Under the pieces are notes generated by a model, which saw only the letters and a list, made by a program, of their open reading frames with translations, was not told the DNA's origin and did not search any database. Made by a program: the position numbers and the translations under genes. A stretch of DNA of 64,000 nucleotides from Pseudodesulfovibrio sp. (GTDB taxonomy: Bacteria > Desulfobacterota > Desulfovibrionia > Desulfovibrionales > Desulfovibrionaceae): assembly GCA_016744135.1 (NCBI GenBank), contig JADGEX010000002.1:744001-808000 (forward strand). Reading direction: 5' to 3'. Of this stretch, positions 43,367-51,644 are shown in pieces (within the stretch, counting starts at the first letter, position 1; each line of letters starts with the position of its first letter).

Positions 43367-43403
43367 AAAAAAAGGGGAGGGCTGCATATGCAGCCCTCCC
43401 CTT
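43367..43403 (-). terminator. Terminator of the choline operon
   Basis: A perfect 28-base palindrome (43374-43401; half GGGGAGGGCTGCAT). On the minus strand it is followed by TTTTTTTGGTG. It lies 24 bases after the binding-protein stop. Confidence 0.93.
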
Positions 43404-43426
43404 AAATCTCAGAATGAGTGTTCTAC

Positions 43427-44377
43427 CTAGATGGAATCCAGGTATGCCTTGAAGGTTGCTGTGGCCGGTTTGCCGTCGGCGGTGGTGACGCCTTTGAGCC
43501 AATTTTCGTATGTGGCGGGATTGGCCTTGAGCCATTTGAGACCGGCTTTGCTCAGACCTATGGTCTTGTCATTGTGAACGGAAGTCATGATTTGGTTCAT
43601 CATGGACACAGGGAAGGTCATGTTCTTGAATAGTTTGGCCACGTTGGGGTTGTCTTGTTCCAACCCTTTACGGATATTGGTATAGACCGTTGCGGTGCCA
43701 TTGTTGCCGCCGAAGGTCTGGTCTGTGCTACCTGTGAGATAGGTCATGTCGATGCGTTCGTTCATGCTGTGCGGAGCCCAGCCGAGGAAGACGATCCACT
43801 TGTCGTTTTTGGCGTAGGCTTGGGCCTGGGCGAGCATGGCAACTTCGCTGGAAGCAACCAGCTTGAATTTGCCAAGTCCGAACATGTCCTTGTCGATCAT
43901 ATCTTGAATGATCATGTTGCCATCGTTGCCTGGCTCGATGCCATAAATTTTCCAATCGAGCTTGTCGCCGAATTTGGCGATATCGCTAAAGTCTTTGAGG
44001 CCTGCTTTTGCGCAGAAGGTCGGTGTGGCGAGGGTATATTTCGCGCCGGGCATGTTCGCGACGTATTTGATGACCTTGCCGGTTTTGAAGAATTTGTCTG
44101 CGATGTTGGCCATGGAAGGCATCCAGTTTCCAAAGAATACATCGGCATCGCCGCTGGCAAGAGCAGTGTATGTGATGGGCACCGAGAAGACTTTGTTCTC
44201 GGACTCGTAGCCAAGGCTTTCGAGAACGGAAACAGCGATTTCCGATTTAATGGTCACTCCGGTCCATGAGACGCTGGCGACGGTAATTTTTTCAGCTGCG
44301 TGTGCAGCGAAGGCGGAGCAGAAAAGGGTTGCGATGATGAACGAAGCGAAGATAATCCGCTTAAGGCCAGAAGACAT
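43427..44377 (-). CDS. Choline/glycine-betaine ABC transporter binding protein (ChoX/ProX-like)
   Basis: 316 residues with a signal peptide (1-27, SAFAAHA-A). VPITYTALASGDADVFFGNWMPSM and NMPGAKYTLATP resemble the choline-specific ChoX type of the OpuAC fold, where aromatic residues form the quaternary-ammonium box. It is the last gene of the leftward regulator-betA-betB operon, which supports choline as ligand. No permease or ATPase gene is beside it, so it must dock on a transporter encoded elsewhere. GGAGG precedes the ATG. A CGCAC/GTGCG hairpin (44435-44448) separates it from betB. Confidence 0.88.
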   Translation of the reverse strand: MSSGLKRIIFASFIIATLFCSAFAAHAAEKITVASVSWTGVTIKSEIAVSVLESLGYESENKVFSVPITYTALASGDADVFFGNWMPSMANIADKFFKTGKVIKYVANMPGAKYTLATPTFCAKAGLKDFSDIAKFGDKLDWKIYGIEPGNDGNMIIQDMIDKDMFGLGKFKLVASSEVAMLAQAQAYAKNDKWIVFLGWAPHSMNERIDMTYLTGSTDQTFGGNNGTATVYTNIRKGLEQDNPNVAKLFKNMTFPVSMMNQIMTSVHNDKTIGLSKAGLKWLKANPATYENWLKGVTTADGKPATATFKAYLDSI

Positions 44378-44461
44378 TAAACCTCCACGGTTAAAATTAC
44401 TGGGACAGCTGCTGATTAGGGAGCCATTCCCATACGCACGAATGTGCGCGTGGTTTTATGC

Positions 44462-45937
44462 TCAGCCGCCAAACCAGTTGATGGGTTTGGTGGCATAGTT
44501 GCGGTAAATGTGTTTGACCTCGGTATATTCTTCGAGGCCGATTTTCCCGAGTTCACGCCCCAAGCCTGATTGCTTGTAGCCGCCCCAAGGGGCTTGTACG
44601 AAGTATACATTGAAGTCGTTTACCCACACTGTACCAAAGCGGAGCGCCTTGGAAACGCGTTCGATGCGGTCGACATTGTTTGTCCAGAATCCTGCGGACA
44701 GACCATAAATGGTGTCGTTGGCCCGTTCTATGGCCTCTTCTTCTGTATCAAATCGTTCGATGGTTATGACGGGGCCGAAAACTTCTTCCTGCACAATGCG
44801 CATGTCATTCTCGCATTCGGAGAACAAAGTCGGCATGCAGAAATACCCTTTTTGCAGGGCTGGATCAGTCGGGCGTGTGCCACCCAGAAGGAGCTTGGCT
44901 CCTTCGTCCTTGGCGATCTCAATGTAATTTTCCACTTTAGCGAGATGGGGGGCGGAGATGAGCGGTCCCATTTGGGTTTTTTCATCAAAACCGTTGCCCA
45001 CGATGATGTGCTCCATGCGCTGGCGCAGAGCTTCCACAAAGCGGTCGTGGATGCCAGCCTGTACCATAACTCGGGCACCTGCAGAGCATATCTGACCGGC
45101 ATGGAAGAAAACGCCGTTGAGGGCGTAGTCTACGGCAAGGTCGAAGTCTGCGTCATCGAAAATGATATTGGGATTTTTGCCGCCCAACTCCAAGGCCACT
45201 TTTTTTACGTTGCTTGTCGCGGCCCGCATGATGGTCTTGCCGGTGGCAATCCCGCCAGTGAAGGAAATGAGGTCGACGTCATCACTTTCAGCCAATTCTG
45301 CGCCCACCTCCGGGCCGGGGCCGAGCACTGTGTTGATGACGCCCGCTGGAAATCCGGCTTCTTCAGCGAGTTCTGTTACCTTGAGGGTGGTCAGCGGGGT
45401 GATCTCGCTTGGTTTCATGACGATGGTACATCCTGCGGCCAGCGCTGGGGCCATCTTCCATGAAGCCTGAAGTAGTGGGTAATTCCAAGGGGATATCTGT
45501 CCACAAACACCCACCGGCTCACGTATCACTGTGCTGGTCGAGTCCGGGTTGGGTGAGGCGATAACCTCGCCGCCGTCCTTGTCTGCCAGCCCTGCGAAGT
45601 AACGGAAAATACCCGCGATATCATCCATATCCCACCGGCTTTCCTCCACAGTCTTTCCTGTGTCGAGACTTTCCAGTCGGGCCATTTCTTCGCGGTCGCG
45701 CTCGATGAAGTCGGCTAATTTGAAGAGGAGTTTTGCCCGTTCAGATGCTGGCGTTTGCGGCCAGCCTCCCTGATCGAAGGCATGGCGTGCCGCTTTGATG
45801 GCCGCTTTGGTGTCATCGCGATTTCCTTCGGCGACCATCGCAATGGTCGAAGCGTCAAACGGGTTTAGTATGTCGCGTTCCTTGCCGGAGCACGATTCGA
45901 CCCATTGGCCGTTGATATAGAGTTTGCCTTTGATCAT
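44462..45937 (-). CDS. betB: Betaine-aldehyde dehydrogenase
   Basis: 491 residues of the ALDH superfamily. NAD-binding SPWNYPLLQASWKMAPALAAG, FTGGIATGK, the general base in LELGGKN (E250) and the nucleophile in GQICSAG (C284) are all present. With betA next to it, the substrate is most probably betaine aldehyde, giving the osmoprotectant glycine betaine. GGAG precedes the ATG at 45937, 15 bases after betA. Confidence 0.93.
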   Translation of the reverse strand: MIKGKLYINGQWVESCSGKERDILNPFDASTIAMVAEGNRDDTKAAIKAARHAFDQGGWPQTPASERAKLLFKLADFIERDREEMARLESLDTGKTVEESRWDMDDIAGIFRYFAGLADKDGGEVIASPNPDSTSTVIREPVGVCGQISPWNYPLLQASWKMAPALAAGCTIVMKPSEITPLTTLKVTELAEEAGFPAGVINTVLGPGPEVGAELAESDDVDLISFTGGIATGKTIMRAATSNVKKVALELGGKNPNIIFDDADFDLAVDYALNGVFFHAGQICSAGARVMVQAGIHDRFVEALRQRMEHIIVGNGFDEKTQMGPLISAPHLAKVENYIEIAKDEGAKLLLGGTRPTDPALQKGYFCMPTLFSECENDMRIVQEEVFGPVITIERFDTEEEAIERANDTIYGLSAGFWTNNVDRIERVSKALRFGTVWVNDFNVYFVQAPWGGYKQSGLGRELGKIGLEEYTEVKHIYRNYATKPINWFGG

Positions 45938-45952
45938 GGTTACTCCGGCAGG

Positions 45953-47590
45953 TTACTTTTCATGCTTGTAAAAGGGGGCGTTATCAGGAGCCAATGGCGT
46001 ATTACCAAGAATTAAGTCGGCAGCTTTTTCTGCGATCATCATGGTAGGGGCGTAGATGTTGCCGTTGGTCACGTAGGGCATGACCGAGGCATCAACCACA
46101 CGCAGCCCTTCAATGCCGTGTACGCGTAATTCCGGATCAGTGACAGCCATGTCGCCGGTGCCCATGGCACAGGTGCAGCTCGGATGGTAGGCTGATTCTC
46201 CTTCGTTCGCCACGAAGTCCAGAATTTCCTCGTCTGTCTGGGCCTGTATCCCTGGAGCAAGTTCTTTGCCTCGGAATTCATCGAACGCAGACTGAGTCAT
46301 GATCTCGCGAGTTTTGCGGATGGCTTCGACCCATTCACGTTTTTCCTGTTCAGTGGAAAGGTAGTTGAACCGGACGCTCGGATATTCTTTCGGGTCCGAC
46401 GACTTGATTTTTACATGGCCGCGTACATCGGTGTTCATGGGGCCGACGTGGACCTGATATCCATGTCCCTCGTTAGGAGCAGAACCGTCGTAACGGATGG
46501 CAATGGGCAGGAAATGATATTGGATATTGGGGTACTCAAGCTGGTCGTTGCTGCGAATGAAGCCGCCCGCCTCGAAGTGGTTTGTTGCCGCTTCGCCTTT
46601 GCCCGCAAGGAGCCATTTCAGGCCAATCCACGGTTGGTTATACCATTTGAGCGCAGGGTACATGCTCACCGGTTTCTTGCAGGCATACTGGACGTACAAT
46701 TCAAGATGATCTTGAAGATTCTCACCAACGCCCGGAAGATCTTGAACCATATTAATACCGAGTGCAGAAAGTTCTTTGCCGTTGCCTATCCCTGAGAGTT
46801 GGAGCAACTGCGGGGAGTTGATGGACCCGCCGCAACAAATGACTTCACCGGCGTACGCCTTCATGACTTGTTTGGCGCGAGTGTATTCCACTCCCACGGC
46901 GCGTTTCCCTTCGAACAAAATGCGCGTTGTCATTGCCTTGCATTTAACGGTCAGGTTACGGCGTTTTTTGACAGGGTGAATGTATGCGCGGGCGGCATTC
47001 CAACGGCGGCCTTGGTAGGTGGTACGGTCGAATTTTCCAAAGCCTTCTTGTTGGTAGCCATTAACGTCCTTGGTCAATGGATAGCCTGCTTCCTGCACTG
47101 CATTGAAGAAGGCGTTGAAGAGTGGATTATCGCATTCCGGTTCTGTCAGATAGAGTGGGCCGACAGCTCCCTGATATTCATCTGCACCGGCTGTGCGGCC
47201 TTCAAATCGTTTGAAATACGGAAGACAATGGGCATACGACCAGTTTTTCAGTCCATCTTCCTTGGACCACTTTTCGTAATCCATGGCGTTGCCACGGATG
47301 TGGATCATGCCGTTGATGCAGCTGGACCCGCCAAGCACTTTACCTCGTGGCTGATAGATGCGGCGATTGTTCATGTGGGGTTCCGGCTCGGATTCGTACC
47401 ACCAGTTGTAGGTCTTTCCCGTCAGGGGGTATGTCAATGCGGCAGGCATATGAATGCGGAAATCGAATTTGAAGTCAGGCAGGCCTGCTTCAAGGACGAG
47501 GACCTTGTTTTTGGGATTGGCACTTAGGCGGTTGGCAAGGACAGAACCTGCGGAGCCGCCACCGACAATTATGTAATCATATCTTTTCAT
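45953..47590 (-). CDS. betA: Choline dehydrogenase (GMC oxidoreductase)
   Basis: 545 residues. FAD-binding YDYIIVGGGSAGSVLANRLS at the N-terminus, PRGKVLGGSSCINGMIHIRGN (GMC signature 1), GGSINSPQLLQLSGIG (signature 2), and the C-terminal active site YHPSCTCAMG and VTNGNIYAPTMMIAEKAAD. It oxidises choline to betaine aldehyde at the membrane. It lies 18 bases after the regulator gene. Use of an electron-chain-linked enzyme in an anaerobe implies quinone or cytochrome as acceptor. Confidence 0.93.
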   Translation of the reverse strand: MKRYDYIIVGGGSAGSVLANRLSANPKNKVLVLEAGLPDFKFDFRIHMPAALTYPLTGKTYNWWYESEPEPHMNNRRIYQPRGKVLGGSSCINGMIHIRGNAMDYEKWSKEDGLKNWSYAHCLPYFKRFEGRTAGADEYQGAVGPLYLTEPECDNPLFNAFFNAVQEAGYPLTKDVNGYQQEGFGKFDRTTYQGRRWNAARAYIHPVKKRRNLTVKCKAMTTRILFEGKRAVGVEYTRAKQVMKAYAGEVICCGGSINSPQLLQLSGIGNGKELSALGINMVQDLPGVGENLQDHLELYVQYACKKPVSMYPALKWYNQPWIGLKWLLAGKGEAATNHFEAGGFIRSNDQLEYPNIQYHFLPIAIRYDGSAPNEGHGYQVHVGPMNTDVRGHVKIKSSDPKEYPSVRFNYLSTEQEKREWVEAIRKTREIMTQSAFDEFRGKELAPGIQAQTDEEILDFVANEGESAYHPSCTCAMGTGDMAVTDPELRVHGIEGLRVVDASVMPYVTNGNIYAPTMMIAEKAADLILGNTPLAPDNAPFYKHEK

Positions 47591-47608
47591 TTGTATCTTC
47601 TCTTTTTG

Positions 47609-48391
47609 CTATTGTTCGTCTTTTTGGAGGAATTCGGCATCCGGCTCATTCGTGAGGGCTGCTTTTTCATCAATGCATTGGCGCAGGAGCACATAGTGGT
47701 GCCCGATGAAAGCCAAGGCTCGCATGAGTTCGCCTTCAGCGATTGCACGCGCCGTATCACTCCAGTTGGCTGCTGCCCTTTCGCGGTAGGTCGCGTCTTC
47801 GTACAAGGCGTAGTCATGGGAACTGAATCCCATTTGAATGGCGTGCATGATCCACTCGAAAAGCGGGTTGCGGGCCATATGAGCCAACATGATGTTTAAT
47901 TTCCGATCAAGCTCACTGCTAGCGATAAAGTCTGGCTCGTCTTCCCGAAGCATTGATTCCAAACGAAGTGCTTCTTTGAACAATTCATCCTTTTCGGTTT
48001 GATCTGCATGCGCGATGGCGAGTTGCGTAATCGTTCTATCTATGGTCTCGCGAAATTCGATGAGTTTTTCCGGGTTCACAGGATTTTGCTTGAGAAACAA
48101 AGCAAGGGATTCTGAAACATTATCGACATCCATTTGTCGTATATAGGCTCCGCCCTTGGCCCCTTTTTTTACCTCAAGGAGTCCTTTTTGTTTTAGGATT
48201 TTGATGGCTTCACGAACGACGCCGCGCCCGGTTCCAAATTGTGATTGCATCTCCCTTTCGCTTGGCAAACGTTCGCCGGGCGACAGGCGTCCATCCATGA
48301 TGGCTGCTTCAATTTGGAGAGCGACTTCCTCGCTGGCACGTCCGGCCTGAACGGGAATGAACATGGTTTGAATACTGATATCGTGAGGCAA
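47609..48391 (-). CDS. FadR-type GntR regulator of the choline operon
   Basis: 260 residues. The winged helix lies in RLPSEREMQSQFGTGRGVVREAIKILKQKGLLEV (about 42-76) and an FCD effector domain covers about 100-240 with the metal/ligand histidines (LDRKLNIMLAHMARN; FIGHH). The start is TTG at 48391 after AGGTAG; an ATG at 48364 is possible. It heads the operon with betA, betB and the binding protein, where BetI (TetR) would be usual in enterobacteria. An operator overlaps its promoter. Confidence 0.88.
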   Translation of the reverse strand: MPHDISIQTMFIPVQAGRASEEVALQIEAAIMDGRLSPGERLPSEREMQSQFGTGRGVVREAIKILKQKGLLEVKKGAKGGAYIRQMDVDNVSESLALFLKQNPVNPEKLIEFRETIDRTITQLAIAHADQTEKDELFKEALRLESMLREDEPDFIASSELDRKLNIMLAHMARNPLFEWIMHAIQMGFSSHDYALYEDATYRERAAANWSDTARAIAEGELMRALAFIGHHYVLLRQCIDEKAALTNEPDAEFLQKDEQ

Positions 48392-48455
48392 TGGTACTAC
48401 CTATTCGTGTTTGTATGGCGTAAAAACGAGATTTAAAGCTATTTTCTTCGATGTT

Positions 48456-48466
48456 TGGTCGGACCA
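48456..48466. promoter_or_regulatory. FadR/GntR-type operator
   Basis: TGGTCGGACCA, a perfect palindrome of the TGGTNNNACCA class bound by FadR-subfamily regulators. It touches the -10 element of the leftward promoter and is 65 bases from the regulator start, so repression of the operon by its own first product is likely. Confidence 0.65.
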
Positions 48467-48495
48467 TTGTAGGCATGTTAATCCGATTCAGTCAA
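48466..48495 (-). promoter_or_regulatory. Sigma-70 promoter of the choline operon
   Basis: On the minus strand TTGACT (48495-48490), 18-base spacer, TACAAT (48471-48466). The operator palindrome starts at the last base of the -10. The start would be near 48459. Confidence 0.65.
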
Positions 48496-48568
48496 GAAGG
48501 CGTCGGGTAATAGCAGGAGGGCCGGGTATTAAAAATAGATCATTGGGTTATAGGTATTTTCTAATTTT

Positions 48569-48577
48569 TGATATACT
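48569..48577 (+). promoter_or_regulatory. Extended -10 promoter of the PAS/sigma-54 activator
   Basis: TGATATACT: a TG one base before TATACT. No good -35 is found, as allowed for extended -10 promoters. It is 45 bases upstream of the activator ATG. Confidence 0.4.
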
Positions 48578-48621
48578 GGTACGCTGATTTCATCTGATAA
48601 TTCAAATGGTAAAGATGTACG

Positions 48622-50175
48622 ATGAAACCAGCTGCAATACACGATTTGTTCCCGAATATTGACCCCGGCTCCGTTCCTTTTCTTGCCATCCTCGACCAGT
48701 TTTATATGGGAGTGGTTATAACGGATACTGTCGGCAAGATTTTGTATTTCAACGATGTTCAGGCGCGTATCGATAATCTTGATCCGAATGATGTGATCGG
48801 ACAAAAGGTTATGGACTATTACCGCGTGGATGATGACGTTACTCCCATTATGAAATGTGTTGAATCCGGGGAGATTGTCGATAACTTTGCCTGTTATTAC
48901 CGCACAAGATTAGGGAAGATAGTTAATTCCATACACAATGTTTATCCTCTGTATTCCCATGAAACATTGATCGGTACGATTTGTTTCGTGAGAGATTACA
49001 GCATCACTCGTGAGACTTTCGAAACCATTTCTCAACCTCATGCAAGTCGCGAGATACGGACTTTTAATATTCCGGCCACTCCCGCCAAGAGTCGTGATCT
49101 GGGAAATGGAACACGATTTTCGTTTAAGGATATCATTGGAAAGTCCTCAGAATTTGTCAAAGCAGTGGAGTCTGCCCGTACGGCGTCGAATTCGCCTTCT
49201 TCCATCATGCTCTACGGAGAAACCGGTACCGGGAAAGAGCTTTTGGCTCAGTCCATTCACAACAAAAGCGCGAGAAAAGACAAGCCGTTCACCGCGATCA
49301 ATTGTGCGGCTATTCCCGAGCATTTGTTGGAAGGAATTCTCTTTGGCACTGCCAAAGGTGCTTTTACCGGAGCCATGGATAAGCAAGGGCTATTCGAACA
49401 GGCTGATGGCGGCACGTTGTTTCTTGATGAGATAAACTCAATGTCCATCGGATTGCAGGCCAAGTTGTTGAGGGTGGTTCAAGAGCGAAAGGTGCGCCGT
49501 GTTGGTTCTTTGAAAGAAACCGACATGGATATCAGGATCATCAGTTCAGTGAATGAGGACCCTCATCAAGCCGCAGAAAGAGGGGCTCTTCGATACGATC
49601 TACTCTACCGCCTAGGCGTTTTGATTATTCGAATTCCTCCTCTTCGGGAGCGGATGGGTGATCTTGAAAAATTGATTCGTCATTTCTTGTACAAATATAG
49701 CGTTCTTCTCGATAAAAATATTAACGCTATATCAGCCGATGTGATGGATATATTTCATAACTACTATTGGGCCGGCAATGTTCGAGAATTAGAACATGTC
49801 ATTGAAGGAGCGGTAAATTTGGTCACAGATGGCGAAGCTATTACCATTCAACATTTGCCAACTCATATTTCTAAAACGATCGTCTCTCCATCTAACGAGG
49901 TAATGTCTCCTTCTCACCAGACTGAGAGGAGGGACGTTAGCCCCGCGAATTCGCTCAATGTTGTTTTCCCGACAGATTCTTCGGTTACAGCGTGTCAGCA
50001 AGATACGTCTTTGGCGAAAATCCAAGCTGACAATGAGAGTCAAACCATCCGCGAGATGTTGGCTTTTTTTCAGGGAAATGTTTCAAGAGCGGCCAGAAAA
50101 TTTGGACTTTCTCCTCAACTCCTCAACTATAAGATGAAGAAACACGACATTCGCAGAAGCGATTTTCTTGTGTAA
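48622..50175 (+). CDS. PAS-domain sigma-54-dependent activator
   Basis: 517 residues. An N-terminal PAS domain (about 20-130, MGVVITDTVGKILYFNDVQARI) is followed by the AAA+ domain with GETGTGKE (199-206), intact GAFTGA (246-251), DGGTLFLDEIN and an R-finger region, then a Fis-type helix-turn-helix at about 478-517 (VSRAARKFGLSPQLLNYKMKK). The layout is that of RocR-like activators that sense a small molecule. It lies between the choline operon and an isomerase gene that has a sigma-54 promoter, which is the likely target. The ribosome site is weak. Confidence 0.93.
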   Translation: MKPAAIHDLFPNIDPGSVPFLAILDQFYMGVVITDTVGKILYFNDVQARIDNLDPNDVIGQKVMDYYRVDDDVTPIMKCVESGEIVDNFACYYRTRLGKIVNSIHNVYPLYSHETLIGTICFVRDYSITRETFETISQPHASREIRTFNIPATPAKSRDLGNGTRFSFKDIIGKSSEFVKAVESARTASNSPSSIMLYGETGTGKELLAQSIHNKSARKDKPFTAINCAAIPEHLLEGILFGTAKGAFTGAMDKQGLFEQADGGTLFLDEINSMSIGLQAKLLRVVQERKVRRVGSLKETDMDIRIISSVNEDPHQAAERGALRYDLLYRLGVLIIRIPPLRERMGDLEKLIRHFLYKYSVLLDKNINAISADVMDIFHNYYWAGNVRELEHVIEGAVNLVTDGEAITIQHLPTHISKTIVSPSNEVMSPSHQTERRDVSPANSLNVVFPTDSSVTACQQDTSLAKIQADNESQTIREMLAFFQGNVSRAARKFGLSPQLLNYKMKKHDIRRSDFLV

Positions 50176-50613
50176 ATACGAGGCGTCATTCAAGACATAC
50201 TGAACGGTTTTCGAGAATTTTGTGAAAGGGTTTTTAAAATATTTTTGCTTTTTTAAAATGTAGCTTTAAAATAGCACAATCTGATTGTGTATACTTCCTT
50301 CCTTTTTTATTTCTTTTTTTATTTCCATCAAATATTTATAAATTTTATCAAATGGTTGCATTGATTTTTCCCTTTGCCTTCGTATGTGGCATGTCCGTTG
50401 CTATCTCTTGATCAAAAGGCTCGGAATTTGATGGGCAAATGTCCATGAAATTGTATCGGAAGGGCTTTGAGAGTGGCGCGACATCTGGGAGATTATGGTT
50501 GTCGCCTTGAATACCAACGAATTATGGATTTGGTGCATCCTTTGAAACCGTCTGAGGGTTGCCAAAAGATTGTACGTAGAATTCATAGCAACTTTCATTC
50601 AGGAGACCTCGTT
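50176..50613 (+). other. 438-base gap with sigma-54 promoter and long leader
   Basis: The left 200 bases are very AT-rich with no gene and could hold activator-binding or bending sites. The sigma-54 promoter is at 50387-50401. From about 50413 to the ATG at 50614 there is a leader of about 200 bases; it happens to be open in frame with the isomerase from 50467, but that stretch lacks a ribosome site and looks non-coding. It includes a GCGACA/TGTCGC hairpin (about 50479-50513). Confidence 0.5.
50387..50401 (+). promoter_or_regulatory. Sigma-54 promoter of the isomerase gene
   Basis: TGGCATGTCCGTTGC: GG at 50388-50389 and GC at 50400-50401, spaced 10, with TGGCA and TTGC both matching the consensus. 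It lies 212 bases after the end of the PAS activator gene and points to the isomerase gene. Confidence 0.8.
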
Positions 50614-51507
50614 ATGGGAAAGAAAATGAAATTGGGACTACACACCTATACTTTGCATCTTTGGGGACTCGGTCAAAACTGGGGTATGATAGCGGAACCG
50701 CGTCCAAAGGAGATGAATTTGATTCAGCTGATGGATAGAGCTGTGGAATGGGGGCTGGACGGGCTTCATATTACCGGCTGTGATTTGGAAACCAAAGACG
50801 ATCAGCGTTTGAAAGAAGTCAAGGAAGCCGCTGAAGCCCGAGGTCTCTATCTGGAATATAATTTCTCGTTGGATGAAGAGTTTGATCCCCGTTTGAGCGA
50901 CAGCGTGGAGGAAGGTATCCATATCGCTGAAAAGATAGGTGCGGATTTGGGCAAGATCAGTCTGGATATACGTCGCCCTCGTCCGCTTTATGGCAGCTGT
51001 TTTCATCCCGATGTTATGAAACAGCTTTGCGCTGTCTATGACGAGGTGAAGGCTGCGCTTCCCTTGCTGGAGAAGACCGGTATAAAGTTGGCTTTGGAGA
51101 ATCATACTGAAACTTTTGCTGATGAGATTCTGTGGTTGATCGAAAGAATTAATCATTCGCTGGTGGGGGCTTGTGTTGATACGGTGAATTCCATGGGTGT
51201 TCTGGAGAACCCGGAAACAGCTGTGGCGAAATTGGCACCGTATGCCTTTTCAAATCATTTTTGCGATCACAAACTTGATCGTGATCAGTTCGGTATTCGG
51301 TTTCATGGTGTCGCACTTGGTGATGGAGATATCGATTGTTTCAAGACCTATAACACCATAAAAGAGTTGTCTCCGACAGACCGTATCACTTTCGAAATCG
51401 AATGGGATATGGGGGAAGATTCTCTTGAGGTCGCACGAGAAAAAGAATTGGATGCCTGCATCAGAAGTATTAAGTACGCCCGTGAAGTTCTCAATATAGG
51501 AGCGTAA
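50614..51507 (+). CDS. Sugar phosphate isomerase/epimerase family protein (TIM barrel)
   Basis: 297 residues from ATG 50614 with AGGAG upstream. It is a xylose-isomerase-like TIM barrel: KLGLHTYTLHLWG at the start, LALENHTETFADEILWLIERI with the metal-binding Glu, CVDTVNSMG, NHFCDHKLDR and FEIEWDMGED carry the expected metal ligands. The substrate is unknown; relatives act on keto-sugars, inosose or small hydroxy acids. Control by the adjacent PAS/sigma-54 activator suggests a catabolic role. It is monocistronic and convergent with glpV. Confidence 0.85.
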   Translation: MGKKMKLGLHTYTLHLWGLGQNWGMIAEPRPKEMNLIQLMDRAVEWGLDGLHITGCDLETKDDQRLKEVKEAAEARGLYLEYNFSLDEEFDPRLSDSVEEGIHIAEKIGADLGKISLDIRRPRPLYGSCFHPDVMKQLCAVYDEVKAALPLLEKTGIKLALENHTETFADEILWLIERINHSLVGACVDTVNSMGVLENPETAVAKLAPYAFSNHFCDHKLDRDQFGIRFHGVALGDGDIDCFKTYNTIKELSPTDRITFEIEWDMGEDSLEVAREKELDACIRSIKYAREVLNIGA

Positions 51508-51585
51508 GAAGATTAACGCCTCTTCGGGAGAAAGCTTTTCGGAGGGGGGTAAGTGCTCATGAATGCTGACGGCGTCATTGTACGC

Positions 51586-51618
51586 TATAAAAAAGGGGAC
51601 GTTCTTCAGAACGTCCCC
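51586..51618 (-). terminator. Terminator of the glycerol transporter operon
   Basis: GGGGACGTTC (51595-51604), loop TTCA, GAACGTCCCC (51609-51618). On the minus strand it is followed by TTTTTTATAG. It lies 27 bases past the glpV stop. Confidence 0.93.
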
Positions 51619-51644
51619 TTGTGTTTCATTGTATGGAGAGTTGG

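Noticed and set aside
50467..50613. 49-codon N-terminal extension of the isomerase
   Set aside because: It has no ribosome site and does not resemble the family; AGGAG lies right before the ATG at 50614. It was kept only as a caution in the leader finding.
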